Below the pieces are notes generated by a model. The model did not search any database and was not told the origin of the DNA. It saw nothing but the letters and a program-made list of their open reading frames with translations. Shown piece after piece: positions 1 through 14,200 of a stretch of DNA of 64,000 nt. Origin of the DNA: Chondrosia reniformis (lineage: Eukaryota; Porifera; Demospongiae; Chondrillida; Chondrillidae). The DNA lies in assembly GCA_947172415.1 (NCBI GenBank), contig OX359191.1:1240001-1304000 (forward strand), written 5' to 3'. How positions within the stretch are numbered: the first letter of the stretch is position 1; the number at the start of each line of letters is the position of its first letter. Both the position numbers and the translations under genes were made by a program.

Positions 1-2436
1 ATAATGTTGGTGTGGCATGGTAGTCACTTCCTTAATATCCACCATTGGGTTACCATGGGAACCACCAACTGTGACCTAAACATTAACATTAATTGGTATG
101 ATTGTTCTTCACTTATCTTTGATCTTGAGATGATTTATGTACATTGTGTACACATACATTGGATATAAGACAATTAGTGCCTAGATCATTAACCCATATA
201 AGGACCTGCCCAACACATACTCTACGAAGACCTTCATGTATCAGCAGTCCTTGAAATGTTACTACAAATAAGTATTACCTCATGAATTAAGAACAGCATG
301 CATTGTACTGTTGATAAATGGTCAACTGTTTGATTATCAGAGTAATACCACAGCAGTGATGAAATGCACTGTCTAGCATTATTTCCTGGATAGCCAGCTC
401 CACCCTATTGTTGCAGAATTGTGGGAACAGAACTGGTTTCCATTCTCCCATTGAACCAGTGTCATTATGTCATTAGTGTACGCCCAGAGGAAACCAAAAT
501 TGGATGTTTGATTCCTAGAGCATGACTAAAGTGCTCCCTTTTGGTGTTATCATCCGATCATCACTTTTAATTCAAGCTGATATCGTCCCCTCTAGACAGT
601 AGACCGTAGGCTTGGTGATGTTCTTTTGATTCACACCAATGATTAGATCTCAAGCGTGACTCTACGTGGGTTGGGTATCAAAGGTTTTCTGCCAAACTTG
701 GTGTGAAAGTCATCGTTTTATTGTTATTGCTGTAAATTTTATGATGGTCTTCAAATTCCTGTGGCTAGTGAGAAAATTGATATGGAGAACTGTTGCCTAC
801 ATCCACAAATCATTTGCCAGGTTATATTTGTAACCAAACTATATGGCACATACACGTATATTATTATTATTAATTTGAGTTCATTGTGTATAAATATATA
901 TGTACATATATGCCATACTATATATCAGTATGTTATTATACATATATGTTATTACATATTGATTTAATGGTCAATACAACTTCATAACATCCAGAGTTCA
1001 ATGATAATGATACAACTTTGTAAGACTAGCATTGCTTAAAATATCATCTGTTTAAAAAGGATCGATTAGCCTTTGTTTTGTCAGTTGCTGGTCTATTCCA
1101 ATAAGCATAAAGAAGCCAGAATTGCAGGGTTGCCAGCTGAAGGTGTATACACACTCCTAGACGGGTCAGTCTGCAAGCCTGGTCTATAAAATGCAGTAAA
1201 CAAATCCAATGAATGTACATATTTATGTGACAGCTGCACAGTGTGTGTAAACTGGATTGGACTACCTATTGAGACTGAACCAATCAAGATGAACTTCGTG
1301 TCCAGCTGTCCCATTGTTACTGTCCAGTAATGCATAATAAAATCATATTAGGGATACTTTTGTGGTAAAAGGGTGTTTAGTAATGGAGTATCCATTTGCT
1401 TATTACTGTCAATAATGTTATGCATTGTGGTTGGAGTGCGTTCAGTGGGTTAGATATTAAAAAAGGTAGTGATATTAATATATATAATGGGATTTTAATA
1501 GACTTCCAAAATAATGAATAGACTCTCTTTGTAGAGAATGGTAATGGGTTGGCCCCATTTAATAGTCAATGTGACCAATTACAGTGAGCTTAAATATGTA
1601 AAGTACAAAGAGAATCTGCTCCTATAACTGATGGAACGAATGATATGACATGTATACTCTTTCTCCCTTATGAAAGGAGATGTACATTCAATGTGGTCCA
1701 GTACCTCAATGTGGTCCAGTACCTCAATGGGGTCCAGTACCTCAATGTAGTCCAGTACCTCAATGTGGTCCAGTACCTCAATGTGGTCCAGTACCTCAAT
1801 GTGGTCCAGTACCTCAATTTGGTCCAGTACCTCAATGGGGTCCAGTACCTCAATGGGGTCCAGTACCTCAATGTGGTCCATCTTAATTACATCAAGCAGT
1901 TTTCATAACATTATTAAATCAGTGAAACCTATTAAGATCCAATGTATGAGTTAAGAAATTGTAGTTCCTTACAGTTATGATTGAGGATATATCACTATTC
2001 TATTACAACATAATACATTTGCACATACGTATATTTTAAACTATTTTCAATTGGTATTAACTGTTTCAATGAAATAGTCTATTAACTGATTGATTTGTAA
2101 GTGCTATTTCTATTGCTAGTATGTGTCTGAAGAAAAAATACAATTGCTTCAAGTCTGCCAGATAATTGCATTAAGTAGCACACTTGTCCAATCAGATACC
2201 ATCCTGCCAGCTAGCTTTATAGGATACACTATACATATTGCTAATATAATCCAATTATAATAATATAGCTTAGCAATTCAGTTTCTTTATCACTCTCCCT
2301 GATTTAATTAGGATGAATTACATGCCTACATCATATTTTTGTTCGTAATGTGTGTCGGGAGGATTATGGTATGTTTACACTTTGTTTGTATGCAAATGAA
2401 CAAACACTGTGTAAATGGGAAGGAAGCTTTCACTTG
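1..2436. other. Intergenic or upstream-intron DNA, no supported gene
   Basis: No convincing exon was found. The more 5' coding exons of USB1, including the one with its first HxS motif, should lie upstream of position 4664, but I could not place them here, so they may be off the left edge. A short open stretch after a good acceptor near 418 runs to about 531. It and the moderately GC-rich 530-710 segment could be decayed transposon sequence, but no family is recognisable. An 18-bp minisatellite lies inside and is listed separately. Confidence 0.5.
1691..1879. repeat. 18-bp minisatellite, about 10 copies
   Basis: The unit TCAATGTGGTCCAGTACC is repeated head to tail about 10.5 times, with single-base variants (GTGG, GGGG, TTGG, GTAG). 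Because 18 is a multiple of 3 and the unit lacks stops in most frames, long spurious reading frames appear on both strands with a 6-residue period. I see no promoter, no splice sites and no non-repeat coding sequence attached, so I treat it as non-coding. Confidence 0.95.
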
Positions 2437-2636
2437 CTAAGAGGTGTTCTGTGAAGTGAGGGCATTATCAATCTGTCTCGTCAGCTCCACTGCATGAGAC
2501 AGAATAAGATCAGCTTCTGATCTTAAAGTCCCCTCATTATCAATTTTATGTCTCTTCAATGGTTCCCCATAGTTAAAGAGAGTATATGATTTTGGTTTTA
2601 GCACAAACAGTTGTGGTTGATACCATTGATAGGTTT
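2437..2636 (-). CDS. Possible last coding exon of an unrecognised gene
   Basis: On the minus strand, a TATAG acceptor at 2637-2638 is followed by 65 codons of non-repetitive, mixed-composition protein ending in TAG at 2437-2439. The segment includes WYQPQLFVLKPKSYTLFNYG and, later, SEADLILSHAVELTRQID, which could form an amphipathic helix. I do not recognise a family. No partner exon was identified to the right; if real, the gene would lie antisense within or beside USB1. It could also be a chance open frame, since the acceptor lacks a strong pyrimidine tract. Confidence 0.3.
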
Positions 2637-3435
2637 CTATATATGAGAGGAAGCAGGCAATATATGAAATTAGTCTACAGGTTGAAAACAATAGTGTATA
2701 CAGTAGTAGTAGTTTCATAAGATTCGAAACAATGTCACCTGCCATTTGTAAATAAATCAGTCTCCCAGTTTTTATATATATTATAGAAGTATATATGTAA
2801 ATAAATAAATAAATAAATTAGGAAACATGACTCTCTGGAATGGGAATTTTCATTTACACTAATTATTAGATGAAGAAAATAAATGTTAACTGTACACATA
2901 TTTACAGTTGTTGCCCTATACGTACATACATGCAGTGATTAAAGGGGCTTTGATATTTTACACTGTTATATTTGATTTGTTAACCCAAGTCCCCCACCCT
3001 GTAATATATAGTTTTGGGAAATACTCACAATGTATGTATGTATACCAACCAAGGGACCAAGTGTCATTTTAGCTGGAGGACCATGCTCCTATTACTGTAA
3101 AAATGGTACCAGTGATCACCCGCAGTCACCCAAAGATACACGATATCAAAAGAGCCATTTTTGATCACTTGGCTGGTTTGGTGTAGTATATTCCATATCC
3201 TTTGTCCAGCCATTGTGCAATTAACTCTTTTGTATATAATATGCAGGTGTATGCTGACTTCATGCATGAATGTTGATTTAAGAGATAAAGTAATTATTTG
3301 ACACCTAACATCACTAATGAAGTCATACATTCAGTATTGTGAGGAGCTTTCATTTACAGATCATTGACATCACCTGGTATTGTGTTTCAGTACCTGTTGT
3401 ACATCATGCTAAACAGTTCAAGTATTATGATGTCA

Positions 3436-3540
3436 ACACACACACACACACACACACACACAACACACACACACACACACACACATACACACACACACAC
3501 ACACACACATCCACACATACACACACACACACACACACAA
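3436..3540. repeat. (CA)n microsatellite
   Basis: About 105 bp of nearly pure CA dinucleotides with a few AT or CC interruptions. The His-Thr repeat frames across it are artefacts. It lies upstream of the first visible USB1 exon, probably in an intron. Confidence 0.97.
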
Positions 3541-4663
3541 TCGTATGATGTAATATGATTTTAATATAAGGCACCAATTGAGTTTACATTAAATTTGTTT
3601 CACACAGGTCATCTTATTGGAATTACTGTCCACCTAAACAAAAGGTGTATACATATGTAGATGTAGGGTATAGTAACCCTATACACAAGTGTCACAGAGA
3701 ACCTTATAGGATAGCCTTGCAGACTAGTAAGGCCAGACTAGAGGTTCGGTTTAACTGTACAGATTCTCTGTGATCTAAAGAAGTTCACTCACAAAGTAGG
3801 TACAGTATGTGTGTCCATTAAACTGTATGTATCAATCAACCTTGATAATGTGCTCATTTGCTGAGCTGTTTGCATTGTATTACTACTAAATGAAGACGAG
3901 TAAGAATTATGCAATAATCAGGCTGATGATAACAGATGGCAACAGTTATAAGAACTAGAATGGCACCTATGTCAGGAATTCACTGAGCAAAGCCAGTCAT
4001 ATTAGTCACTGACTTAATGTTGTATTTAACAAGTTACTTTCAATCTTGATCTTTTATTTTTCTAATGAATACACAACTTGATATTACAACATACATTTCT
4101 CTAAAGGTGCTCTTACTATAAGTGATTTTAGCTTCAAAATGTGTACATCTATAATTCCTATCAATCAACATAATCTTTTCTGTGTAATTGAATAATAGAT
4201 GACAGAAGTTAAAATTAAATATATGATCAATGATTTACCTCCAGACGTTTCTTAATCTCTCCCTGAGGCTCTTCACACTGGCAAGCTGTAGAGATATGTT
4301 GTAATACATACATGTCATTGATTTTTACAAATTACTCACCTGTAACCGCCAAATTATTATAATCTAGTTAATTAGTGTAAGATATTTTCCCGGATGACAG
4401 AGCTGTGGTTAAAACTAATTGCAATTTTTCAGTTAGTGAAGGTCCTGGAACCTGGACTGTACATACTGTATGTACAGATGTGAAGACTTTACAATCTTAT
4501 TAGCATTTGATTAAATGTTCACCTATATGTGATGTATGTATGCATGCCCATTTTAGGCTATTTTGGCATGCTGTTATTGAACATCAGTCTACACTTATTC
4601 TGTATGTACGTACCACAACCTGAAAACTGGTACCTTATTGTCTTTATCTTTCTAAATTTGCAG

Positions 4664-5219
4664 CTCTGTGATTTAGTGCAAAGAGTGGACAGGTGTTTCA
4701 GTGAATTTAAGCTCCAGTCCTTTTATAAGGTGAGTATATAAGTGTCTGTAATACCAGAGCAGTAAGATCCAGTATATGTAGTACACTCAAAGTGACATTG
4801 AAACTTGATGTTCCAGATGAGTACATCTGAATGCTTATTTAAGTATTTGACCATATGGCACTCTTGTCCATATACGTATACGTGTACAAGTCTAATTGGA
4901 TTAATGTGATTGAAAAGCACCACAGTACAATACTACTAACCCTCTTTTTAATCCATAAATATGCTATTATGTATGTATACATATTATGTACGTATATATG
5001 TACTAAGTCATGTAAATAATAAGTATTTACAAAAGTGTTTGAAAATAGTTTCATCTCTTATGGAGAGGCTGGAGCAGTATAGTGTGGTTGCTAAGGGCAA
5101 CCCACACTCATTTTGCCTTTGGCCAAATGCAGTGCATCTGCTTTTCAGTGTTACAATCAACACTTGTTTTCTTAAAAATATAATTTTGGGATCATGATGA
5201 TATATATCTTTGTCACACA

Positions 5220-5258
<39 letters not shown>

Positions 5259-8200
5259 ACACATAGGTGTATTAGTAGTATTAGCTACTCTTTCCACTTT
5301 TATGTTGTGAGGTATGTAATTATGTGATTATTTTCTATATGATAAGAGGAAAAATTGTTTTTTGGGCATTTGTAAATTTCTCTGAAGTTACGTATTTCTC
5401 TATCTTCGCTTCTTTATGTATTTTTAAATAAGTATATTTTACAGAATTTTAAAAGATGAAAAATTAATATTTCAGAAGCAATTATTAAGTTAATATTGTC
5501 TATAGTGAACTAAACTCTTTATAATTATGCTTATTGCTAGTCCATTACATCTTCCATGTGAATAAGTGTATATCAGGGTATGTATTGATTTCAAGCCTGT
5601 CTGCTGAGTGCCAATTGGATACACAGTTATAGCATAATTTGACCAAACCAACCTATATACTAAAATACATTGCTCAATCACCCAGTAATTATCCATTTTA
5701 CACAATTTCTCAGTCCCACCTTATCATATTAGTCTCAGTTATTCCCTATTAGGTAAAGGTAAGTGCTACGATTGATCACTCAATGATGCAGTTAAATACT
5801 GCTCTGTGTTACTGTATAAGGATACATTAGAGAAATTTAAAATGCTCTAAGGATGTTCTAAGGATAACTCCTAATATATTTTCTAACTGCCATACTTAGT
5901 GAAATTGTCAATTGCACTATACAATTACATAATGTTCACAGCATTATCACATATCAATTTGAAGGGGACCATTATTATGCAGTATATGTGGGAATATCTT
6001 ATCTGCCATAATGGTTACTAATGTCTTCTTAATTGAATAAATAGGCTTGCATTGTGTGGTCAATGTGTTACATATAAACATCTATCTGAAGTTATATTAC
6101 ATTATTTATTATGTTAAATTTGATATTTCTCTGTTCCCAAAATATGATATTAATATTGATGTCAGGTTTTGTATAATAAGTATTTATATAAATGTACAGC
6201 TATAGATGCAAAAAAATGATGTCAAAAAAGATAAACCTCGAAATACATATTGTAATGAAATACAGAATGTCCCTTATGTATGCAGTTAGTAATTGTATTA
6301 TAAATAATTCAATATTTATTTTAGGTATGTTTTCTGTTTTTTGGCTAATGAATTTGCCTGCCTAGAGGAATCTTTCACATACTCACTGTTGCTATATTTA
6401 GCCAGTACAACCTTTCAGTCTCAGTGCTTGAATGTTTTATCTGCAGTGTTCACATTTTTGCACAGCCATCTCACACCAGAGGTGAAAAGGTGTCTTGTCA
6501 TTATGTAATCCTAAGGGTGTTTCCAAGCCTATACCACCAGTTTACCACTTAATGTTTGTTGATTTCACTCTATTGACATTCTGACACAATATAATTAGTT
6601 CAAATGATACAATATGCCAGCAATGTCAATAGAATCAGATTGTTATAGACTGGTTGTATTTTACAGATCTGCGACCCTTTATCACATGCTGCAGTTGTAC
6701 TGTAATACTCCTAGGATTAGCAGCATGAGAATTTGTATCAGTTTCAGATGTCCCGTATCCTCCCGTAGCTTATACCTACGTATATAATAATTTGCCCTAT
6801 ATATGTTGCATGTGCATATGTTCAAATGTATCTTTTCATTTCTACCAACTCAAAAGTACAGTTAGACTGTTCTATATCATGTTAGGCAATACAGTTACCT
6901 GATTAAGTAATAAAGATGCCTGATTATACAATATACTTATATAGTTTAAGAGGTCGTATTTGCACCGGTATATGGAACATGCAATGATTGAAACAATGAG
7001 GTATCATTCCCTTCATCCACTTAGCTTGCAGCATGGTTTATGACATACATATTGCTTATTGGGAAACCAATTTAGCCTCAATTTATAATACCTTGATGCC
7101 ACCTTTTTGTTCATGACTGTGGTTGAAATTAGATTTCTTCAAGGCCACATAAGTAAAGCTTTCAAGAGTCCCTTTCTTACTTCCTCCATTATTAAATCAT
7201 ATTTTATCCCAGTCTCCATGGTAGTGCCTATATGAATATTTGCACTTGTTAACCTGTAATTTAAGTAGGCCGTACTAATGAGTGGTGATACCTTTGATCT
7301 CAAACACTAGATACAGGATATCTTAGACAAGAGGGCATGCCTAATGTATGAGGTGGTCCTCCATCTTAATGCAAAGTAATAGAAATCAAGCCACAATATA
7401 TTATATATACGTATATATGTGTGTGTATGTGTATATATAGTGCACTTTTGATATTATAGCAAAGATTGATATTTCATAAAATAGCCAGCACATTTTGTAA
7501 TGACTTAATGAAATTTTTAGGTGTGGAAATTGTAACAATTTCAGACATTTTTCTTCATAAACTACTTGTAACTTTACAATCACCTTTTGTAGCTTCTGTG
7601 ACATATTTACCATGGGAACAGACTATGAATATTAATTATATCAATTTTGTTAATATACATACGTACGTACTGTATACCAGCTTTATTCATAATTATAGAG
7701 AATTAGAGATTAAAAGACAAGCTTAAAGCTTTGATTTAATTGATGAAAGACTCATTAAATTTAAGATAGAGCTTTTAATAATTCGCTAACCTACGTATGT
7801 GTGTGTCATTTTATGTGAATACCAGTAATTCTTATTTGGTTTCCTTTGTTAAGGTCTGCATCCCATAGTTGTACAGACACTATTATTATTATTCCTTTAT
7901 TGAAGATTCTGGAGGTTGTTGGATGTGATTGTTTTAAGCTATTAGCTGTATTATCATTTTATAGACTGTTTAATCGAAGTTCAGACATGTTTCTATGTAA
8001 AATAGTTAGTCCCATGCTGGTTGAAGTATGCAATTAAAAACAGGATAATGGATCCATAATTTGCTCGTTTGACTTGTTAATTAATGGCTGAGAACTTGTT
8101 AGTTTTTCTTCTTTACTCCTAAAGCCTAGCCTTCTATTTCAGACCTAACTGAGACGTAGCTGTACAGTGCCCTATGACAAGGCAGACAAAGTTCTAGGTG

Positions 8201-11200
8201 TGTCAATGTCATTATGATTACTGATCTTTGATCTGTTTATTCAACTTATACGCGGACTTTCCTGTATGGTGTAGTTGTAATAACTGAGATTCTCTATGGT
8301 TGATTCTTTGGTCAAGATCTGTCTGCCAACTAGAAACTTTTAATCCAACCTCGCTTTTAATCTCTAAAGCGTTACAAAATGTGAACGTACGTCGATATGT
8401 ATGCAGGAGGATTGAATTCCAAATACGAAATGTATATGTTTCATGTCTTGTAAGCTTCTAAGTTTGCTTAATTTGGTGTTGTAGGATAAACACATAGACA
8501 ACATTCTGAGGGTACTTGAGCTATTGCATACCACATACATACCACACTGCTTGGCCTGGTGCCCTCACACTTTGTAATCATTTGTACTTACACATTTTGC
8601 ACTGCTATAAACTGAATGTGCAAGTATATAAACCTAGGTTATATATTAATCATAGTTGCTTTATATCAAGATACTATTTATGGTCAAAGTAAAAAAGAAA
8701 TTGGCATGTAGCAAACCATCCACTCAAACACTAGATAACTGCCTATTCATGTGCCTGTCTGCATGAGAAATGGATGTGATAATCTAACCACAACTGTTTA
8801 ATCATGATACATATCACCTTAGAGTGAAATACACAGAGGAAGAGCTATCATAGGGTTTACCCACTAGGAGTGCTCCGCCACTGAGCTACAACCGTCACAG
8901 TAATGCTCTATTCATATTATACCATGCAAGCCAATTAACACTCATTTCAGTTGGTGATTCATCAGCCCAAATTACTTGATGAGCATATGCACTAGCATAT
9001 GTGCTTATGCAATCACATCATGACATTGTGTACATAAAAACAAATGTGTATTACATATGAAAGGTTTAATTGTTGTATTAATGTACCTATCTTGGCAATC
9101 ATTGTACTCAATGCCCTCACAATCAGTTACATACGTACGTATATCCCTCCATACTTCAAACATGTTACAATAATGGCAGCATGGGAAAATGGCTCCTCAG
9201 GAATCACAAAAGGCCAAGAAGAAGACAAAGACTCCCAAGGTCACTGAAGAAGGGTGGAAATCCCAAAAATAGCTGTCTGGTCCAGTGGAGAAGAAGAAGA
9301 AGATGGTGAAGAATGTCTCATCATTCAGAGTCAAATGATGAGACATCACAGCTTTAAGATTAGCTTCAAATCTTAAAGTCCATTATTCTTTCATGGTGAA
9401 GACTCTTATGTCTATAGGCCTTTTACTCTAAAGTAGATGTACCATATTAATAAGTGGTGTGTTAGATTATTCACTTACGTATGTCTGTTATAATTACTGT
9501 CTACAAACTGAACATGTTGTCTTACACGTTAGCAATTAGTATGATGATCAGACCTTAATTGGCACACACTACTTATGAAGGTATATGTACGTATGTACAC
9601 CAGAGATGAAGCCATAGCTGGGAATCAAATCCAGGATGGTTTACCAGCTCCAGATTCAGATTCATTGATGAGCTATGATGGCCTCACAAATGCTTTCTTC
9701 TTAGTTACCTCTTAACTTCAACTTCTTTGTTGTTTATTTCTAGCAGTTAAGGCTAGTTGATAGAAACTCTTAATTGATACCTTAATGGGCACTTTACGCT
9801 ACGGAAGCTTATACTATGGTAACTCACATAAATGTTCCCTATTCATGTTAATGCATCCTCTTTTATCTGCAAATTGACCCTATATAGCTTCAACCCACTT
9901 GTGTTAATAATGTGTAGGGTAACTATGAACTGCACACTTGCACAGGAATTCACTGTTGGGATTTTTCAATTTCACACTTCACTGGGTCAACTTTGTTATT
10001 GAGGTGTAGATGTTACTATCCAGATGCCCCAACCCACGCCTATATGTACAATCTGAATTGCTTGTATTGAACACTCCCTGGAGGCATTCTTCAAAGATAA
10101 TTTGACCTGCAAATCTACAAACTGTACAATTCTTTGCCCACCCACCATATTCATGTTTAAACCTTGTTTGACCTAACACATTCCATCCAACTCCATTCAA
10201 ATATCATTTTTAACCAGAATTAGATTTTGTCATACATTCTTTATTGTACAGATAGTGTAGTGTAAACAGGAGGTTTCGTCTGTCTCTGGCTGCATTGTCT
10301 AATGAACACACATATTTCAGTATGTATATGTACTGTAATATTTTATAATTATGAAGTTCTAACGGTTTTTGTTTAGTTGTACTACCTTTTTATCTTCTTC
10401 TATACAGTTCAAGTTGACCTATATTCCTTTGTATGATTTCATCCTAACTCTTATTCTAGTGGGCCTTGAATGGTTTTTAGACCGTATTACATTCAACCTT
10501 GGCTATTTACAGCTTGGGTCATCTTCCGTACTCTTAAAGATAGCTGACACTTTGACCTCTAACAAGGGCTCGCAATAGATCAAGAAGAAGACAAAGACTC
10601 CAAAGGTCACTGAATTCCCAGAAGCAGCTGTCTGGCCCAGTAAAGAAGAAATAGAAAACTCTTGTATCCTCATCCAAAGCTCTCACTGGGTTTAGTTCCC
10701 TATAGGCCTTTTACTCTACAGTAGATGTAGCATTTTGAAGTGTTCATTGTCATGCTGACACCTGGACATTGATACACTACCCTCACCTCTTTATAAGTCT
10801 TCCAGGATGCTTACAGAGCAATCTGTAACTAGGTAAATATATATAGTGAAGGAAGCCTTTCCTGAATGATACGTATATACACATACGTAAATAGACCATT
10901 TAGATGAATGTTATTTTTGTTTGCTGCATTAGGAATGTCTTCTGAAAACTCAAGATTATGTTTATAGTTATGTGTTTATCTCTATATAGTAAATAATCTT
11001 GATGCTGTCAAGAATATATCATTTAGTATTTAGTATTTAGGAGACATTTTTGGTGTATTTTAATGTGCACAATTTGTGAATTTAATTGTTATCTATTATT
11101 AATTTCCTTTTGTCATATTTCAAAGGAAGTATACCCACTCTGTATGGGCGTTTGGCACCAAAGACATATTGTGTTACTAAAAGCCTGCATGTGGCATTCT

Positions 11201-14200
11201 TTGATTAGCGGAAGACTGTAAAGTGCGTATATATTGATCTGTTAACAATTATACTTGATATTTAAGGGCTTCATTACTAACTGATTGCTCCAGTATACGT
11301 ACATATATCCCTTTCATTGTTAGTCATTGGATAGCATATAATTCTTATATATACAGTAACCTGTCTGTTATGGTGTTACATATCAATAACTATTTAATTT
11401 GTTTGAATCAGACATTGAAGATTTTCTTTTGTCCAAAGCATTAATATACGTATCTCTCTTTATTTAAGTAAAACTAGTTTTAAAGTTACGTACGTATATA
11501 CTACACTTTCTGTATATGAGCAGTCTTTATAGAAAGGTAATCTCTGTATAGGAGCAGTCTTCATAGAGAGGTAGCCTCTGTACAGGAGCAGTCTTTATAG
11601 AGAGGTAGCCTCTTTATAGGAGTAGTACTGTATCTTAAACCTTATTCTTAAATTTTATGTTTATCTCTGAATGTCTGTTACTGACTGATTAGCCATTGAA
11701 AATGTGTATATCTGATAAGTAGTGGGTGATTGGGCATTTTGATAACAAGACATCAACTCCTGATAATAGAATATTTTCAATTGTATATTTTAATATAGTT
11801 TTCTTGACTAAGACTAATAGATAATGCTGATATGATAATTAGGCTAATTAAGGGAGTAAACTTGTAGAAGAACAACACAAAATTTTCTTTGTCTAACTAT
11901 TTTTAGTATTCCAGTATATGATTAATAGCTGAACTAAACCTCTTAAGTTCCCTTTACTGATCAATACTGTATAAAAGTACATAGAAAGGACTCTATTAAT
12001 AGCCCACCAACCTCATTAGATCAACTGTTATCCTGCTACACTATGTGAAAACTGCACTATGTCCGTACGTATGTATGTACGTATAATGTATGGCAATAAC
12101 AATATTTAATTGCATATTGTATATCAATGACTTTTATTTCCATGAAATAGGTATATTATTTGTCCACAGCAATATACGTAGTTCTCATTGTACTCAATGC
12201 TGCACATTGATTTCAATTTTGATAAGTTACTTGTAAAAATGAGAATTACCAAACGGTATACACGTCAATCTTTACTACTGATTTAATGCTGCCTTATCAG
12301 TTTCTATTTTGAGACTGGAAATTTTAGAATATTCTTCTATAGCCACATAAAAATAATAATATGAATACACATATTCACCTCACTTTTGTGGCTGCATTAT
12401 AATATGTATCTTATATGAAAACATGATAATCACAGGAAATATTACATTGTATTTTCATGATAGCCTTTGCAAGGGCTTTGCCTGCCATTAACTCTCCTTT
12501 CATACGTCTTATGATGATATCTCATTTTCTCCACATAAACACATCTTCAATGCCTCAGTGTGTATGATAATGGGTGGATATTTAAGCATACAGTTGATCA
12601 CACTGAGGTCTTTATATCTCATGGGTGGTGGCTATTTAGACTTGAGTTACAGCTTTAATGCAGTTTTGGCAAAGTATCTCAGTCTAAGCATTTACTTCAG
12701 AAGTTGGAGGTTAATTATTAATTTGTTTTTTGTAATTCTATTACAGACAGCACATCTTCTTAAAGAGAAGATAAGTATTCAGATCCACCCATAGGAATGG
12801 CCACGCCTTTTTGTTAGCACTTACAAAGGGATTGTATCCACAACTAGATAATAACTTTGAAAGATGAAGCTGTAGTTATTATTTATTAATGTAGTATACT
12901 TCTCACTGATATATGAATTCTTCATTTTCACAAGATGTTGTATTCTTATCTCTTGTTATGAGTATCTTAATGGAGCCCCTCCGTTGAGTCTGGGTATTTC
13001 TTTAATTCTGTAAAATTGAAAATTAAACTATTGGTTAAAGAAATACGTATAAGGTATACTAATTATTAATCTCAAGCTGATGTTTTGCCATATCTTTTAT
13101 GGAGTGGGTTACATAATGTGTAGACTATCTCAGACACCATTTCCCTATATATTTTAACATGCATATGAGGTAATGTGTACCTTGATTTCTAAAACACCAT
13201 TTTTACTTGGGCAAAGCCATAGAACTAGGATAAGGATGTTGTTTTCATAACGACATTTCTCCTTTCTTCATTAAATCCACCCTTCATCAGTGACACTGGG
13301 AAGCTTTTGTCCTCTAAATCCTTTGTACTGTATATATTGTATGTAGTTTTATTAAACCTTAATACTCATTCTGACGTATTAGGTAGACTTATTATACGTA
13401 ATTTGATCCATGTAAACTTGAGTGCACTTTGTATGGAGCATTTGCTGGTGCTTTGGAAATAGAGATTAACCTACCAAGGTATACTTGACTGTCATTAATA
13501 CATTAAAACAACAGTAATATTCAACATTGCACATGCTTAAACTGGTCAATTTGATCAAGTCATGAACATTGCTCAGGAATAGTTTTGTATGAATCATAAC
13601 ATATCATAATAAGTTCACACAATACAGCCAGATAAAGTACGCATGTAGGTATGGTAAAGGACGTAAATAGACACATTCCATATTATATCTTAAACATAGA
13701 TATACGTAGTGCTTGGTAACTATGTGAACTGTTATAATACATCCAATGTTGTAATTATGTATGCAATGATAAATATTGAATACATTTTTAAACTAGTATG
13801 TATTAAGTTTAGTTTTTAATGATTTAATTAGCTCAATAATTGACCACAATGCATTCTAATCTAACTCATGTGTCTGATTTGAGATATGTATATATATATT
13901 GCTAATTTTGTCATTCAATTGTTCAGTGTTATTCAGTTGCTATTGGTTTTACTTGTAATGAAGACGACTCTGGTATTAGGCGTCCCATATATGACCTCAT
14001 TCTTGTTGCTCTTCTGTGGATTCAGTGTGTAGTACATATTAGTAACTCACTATTCCCAAAGGTAGATACTGATATTCTTTCTCTTACGATAACTGGTTAG
14101 ACTGTCTCAGTTGATAAATAATTGTATCTCCCTGTAAAGGAATCATCTAGTGATACATGCTGTGGATATAAGATCTAAACATTGATAGCTATCTTCTGCT

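Noticed and set aside
3339-3558. His-Thr repeat frames
   Set aside because: (CA)n microsatellite translation, as also at 5.2 and 49.8 kb.
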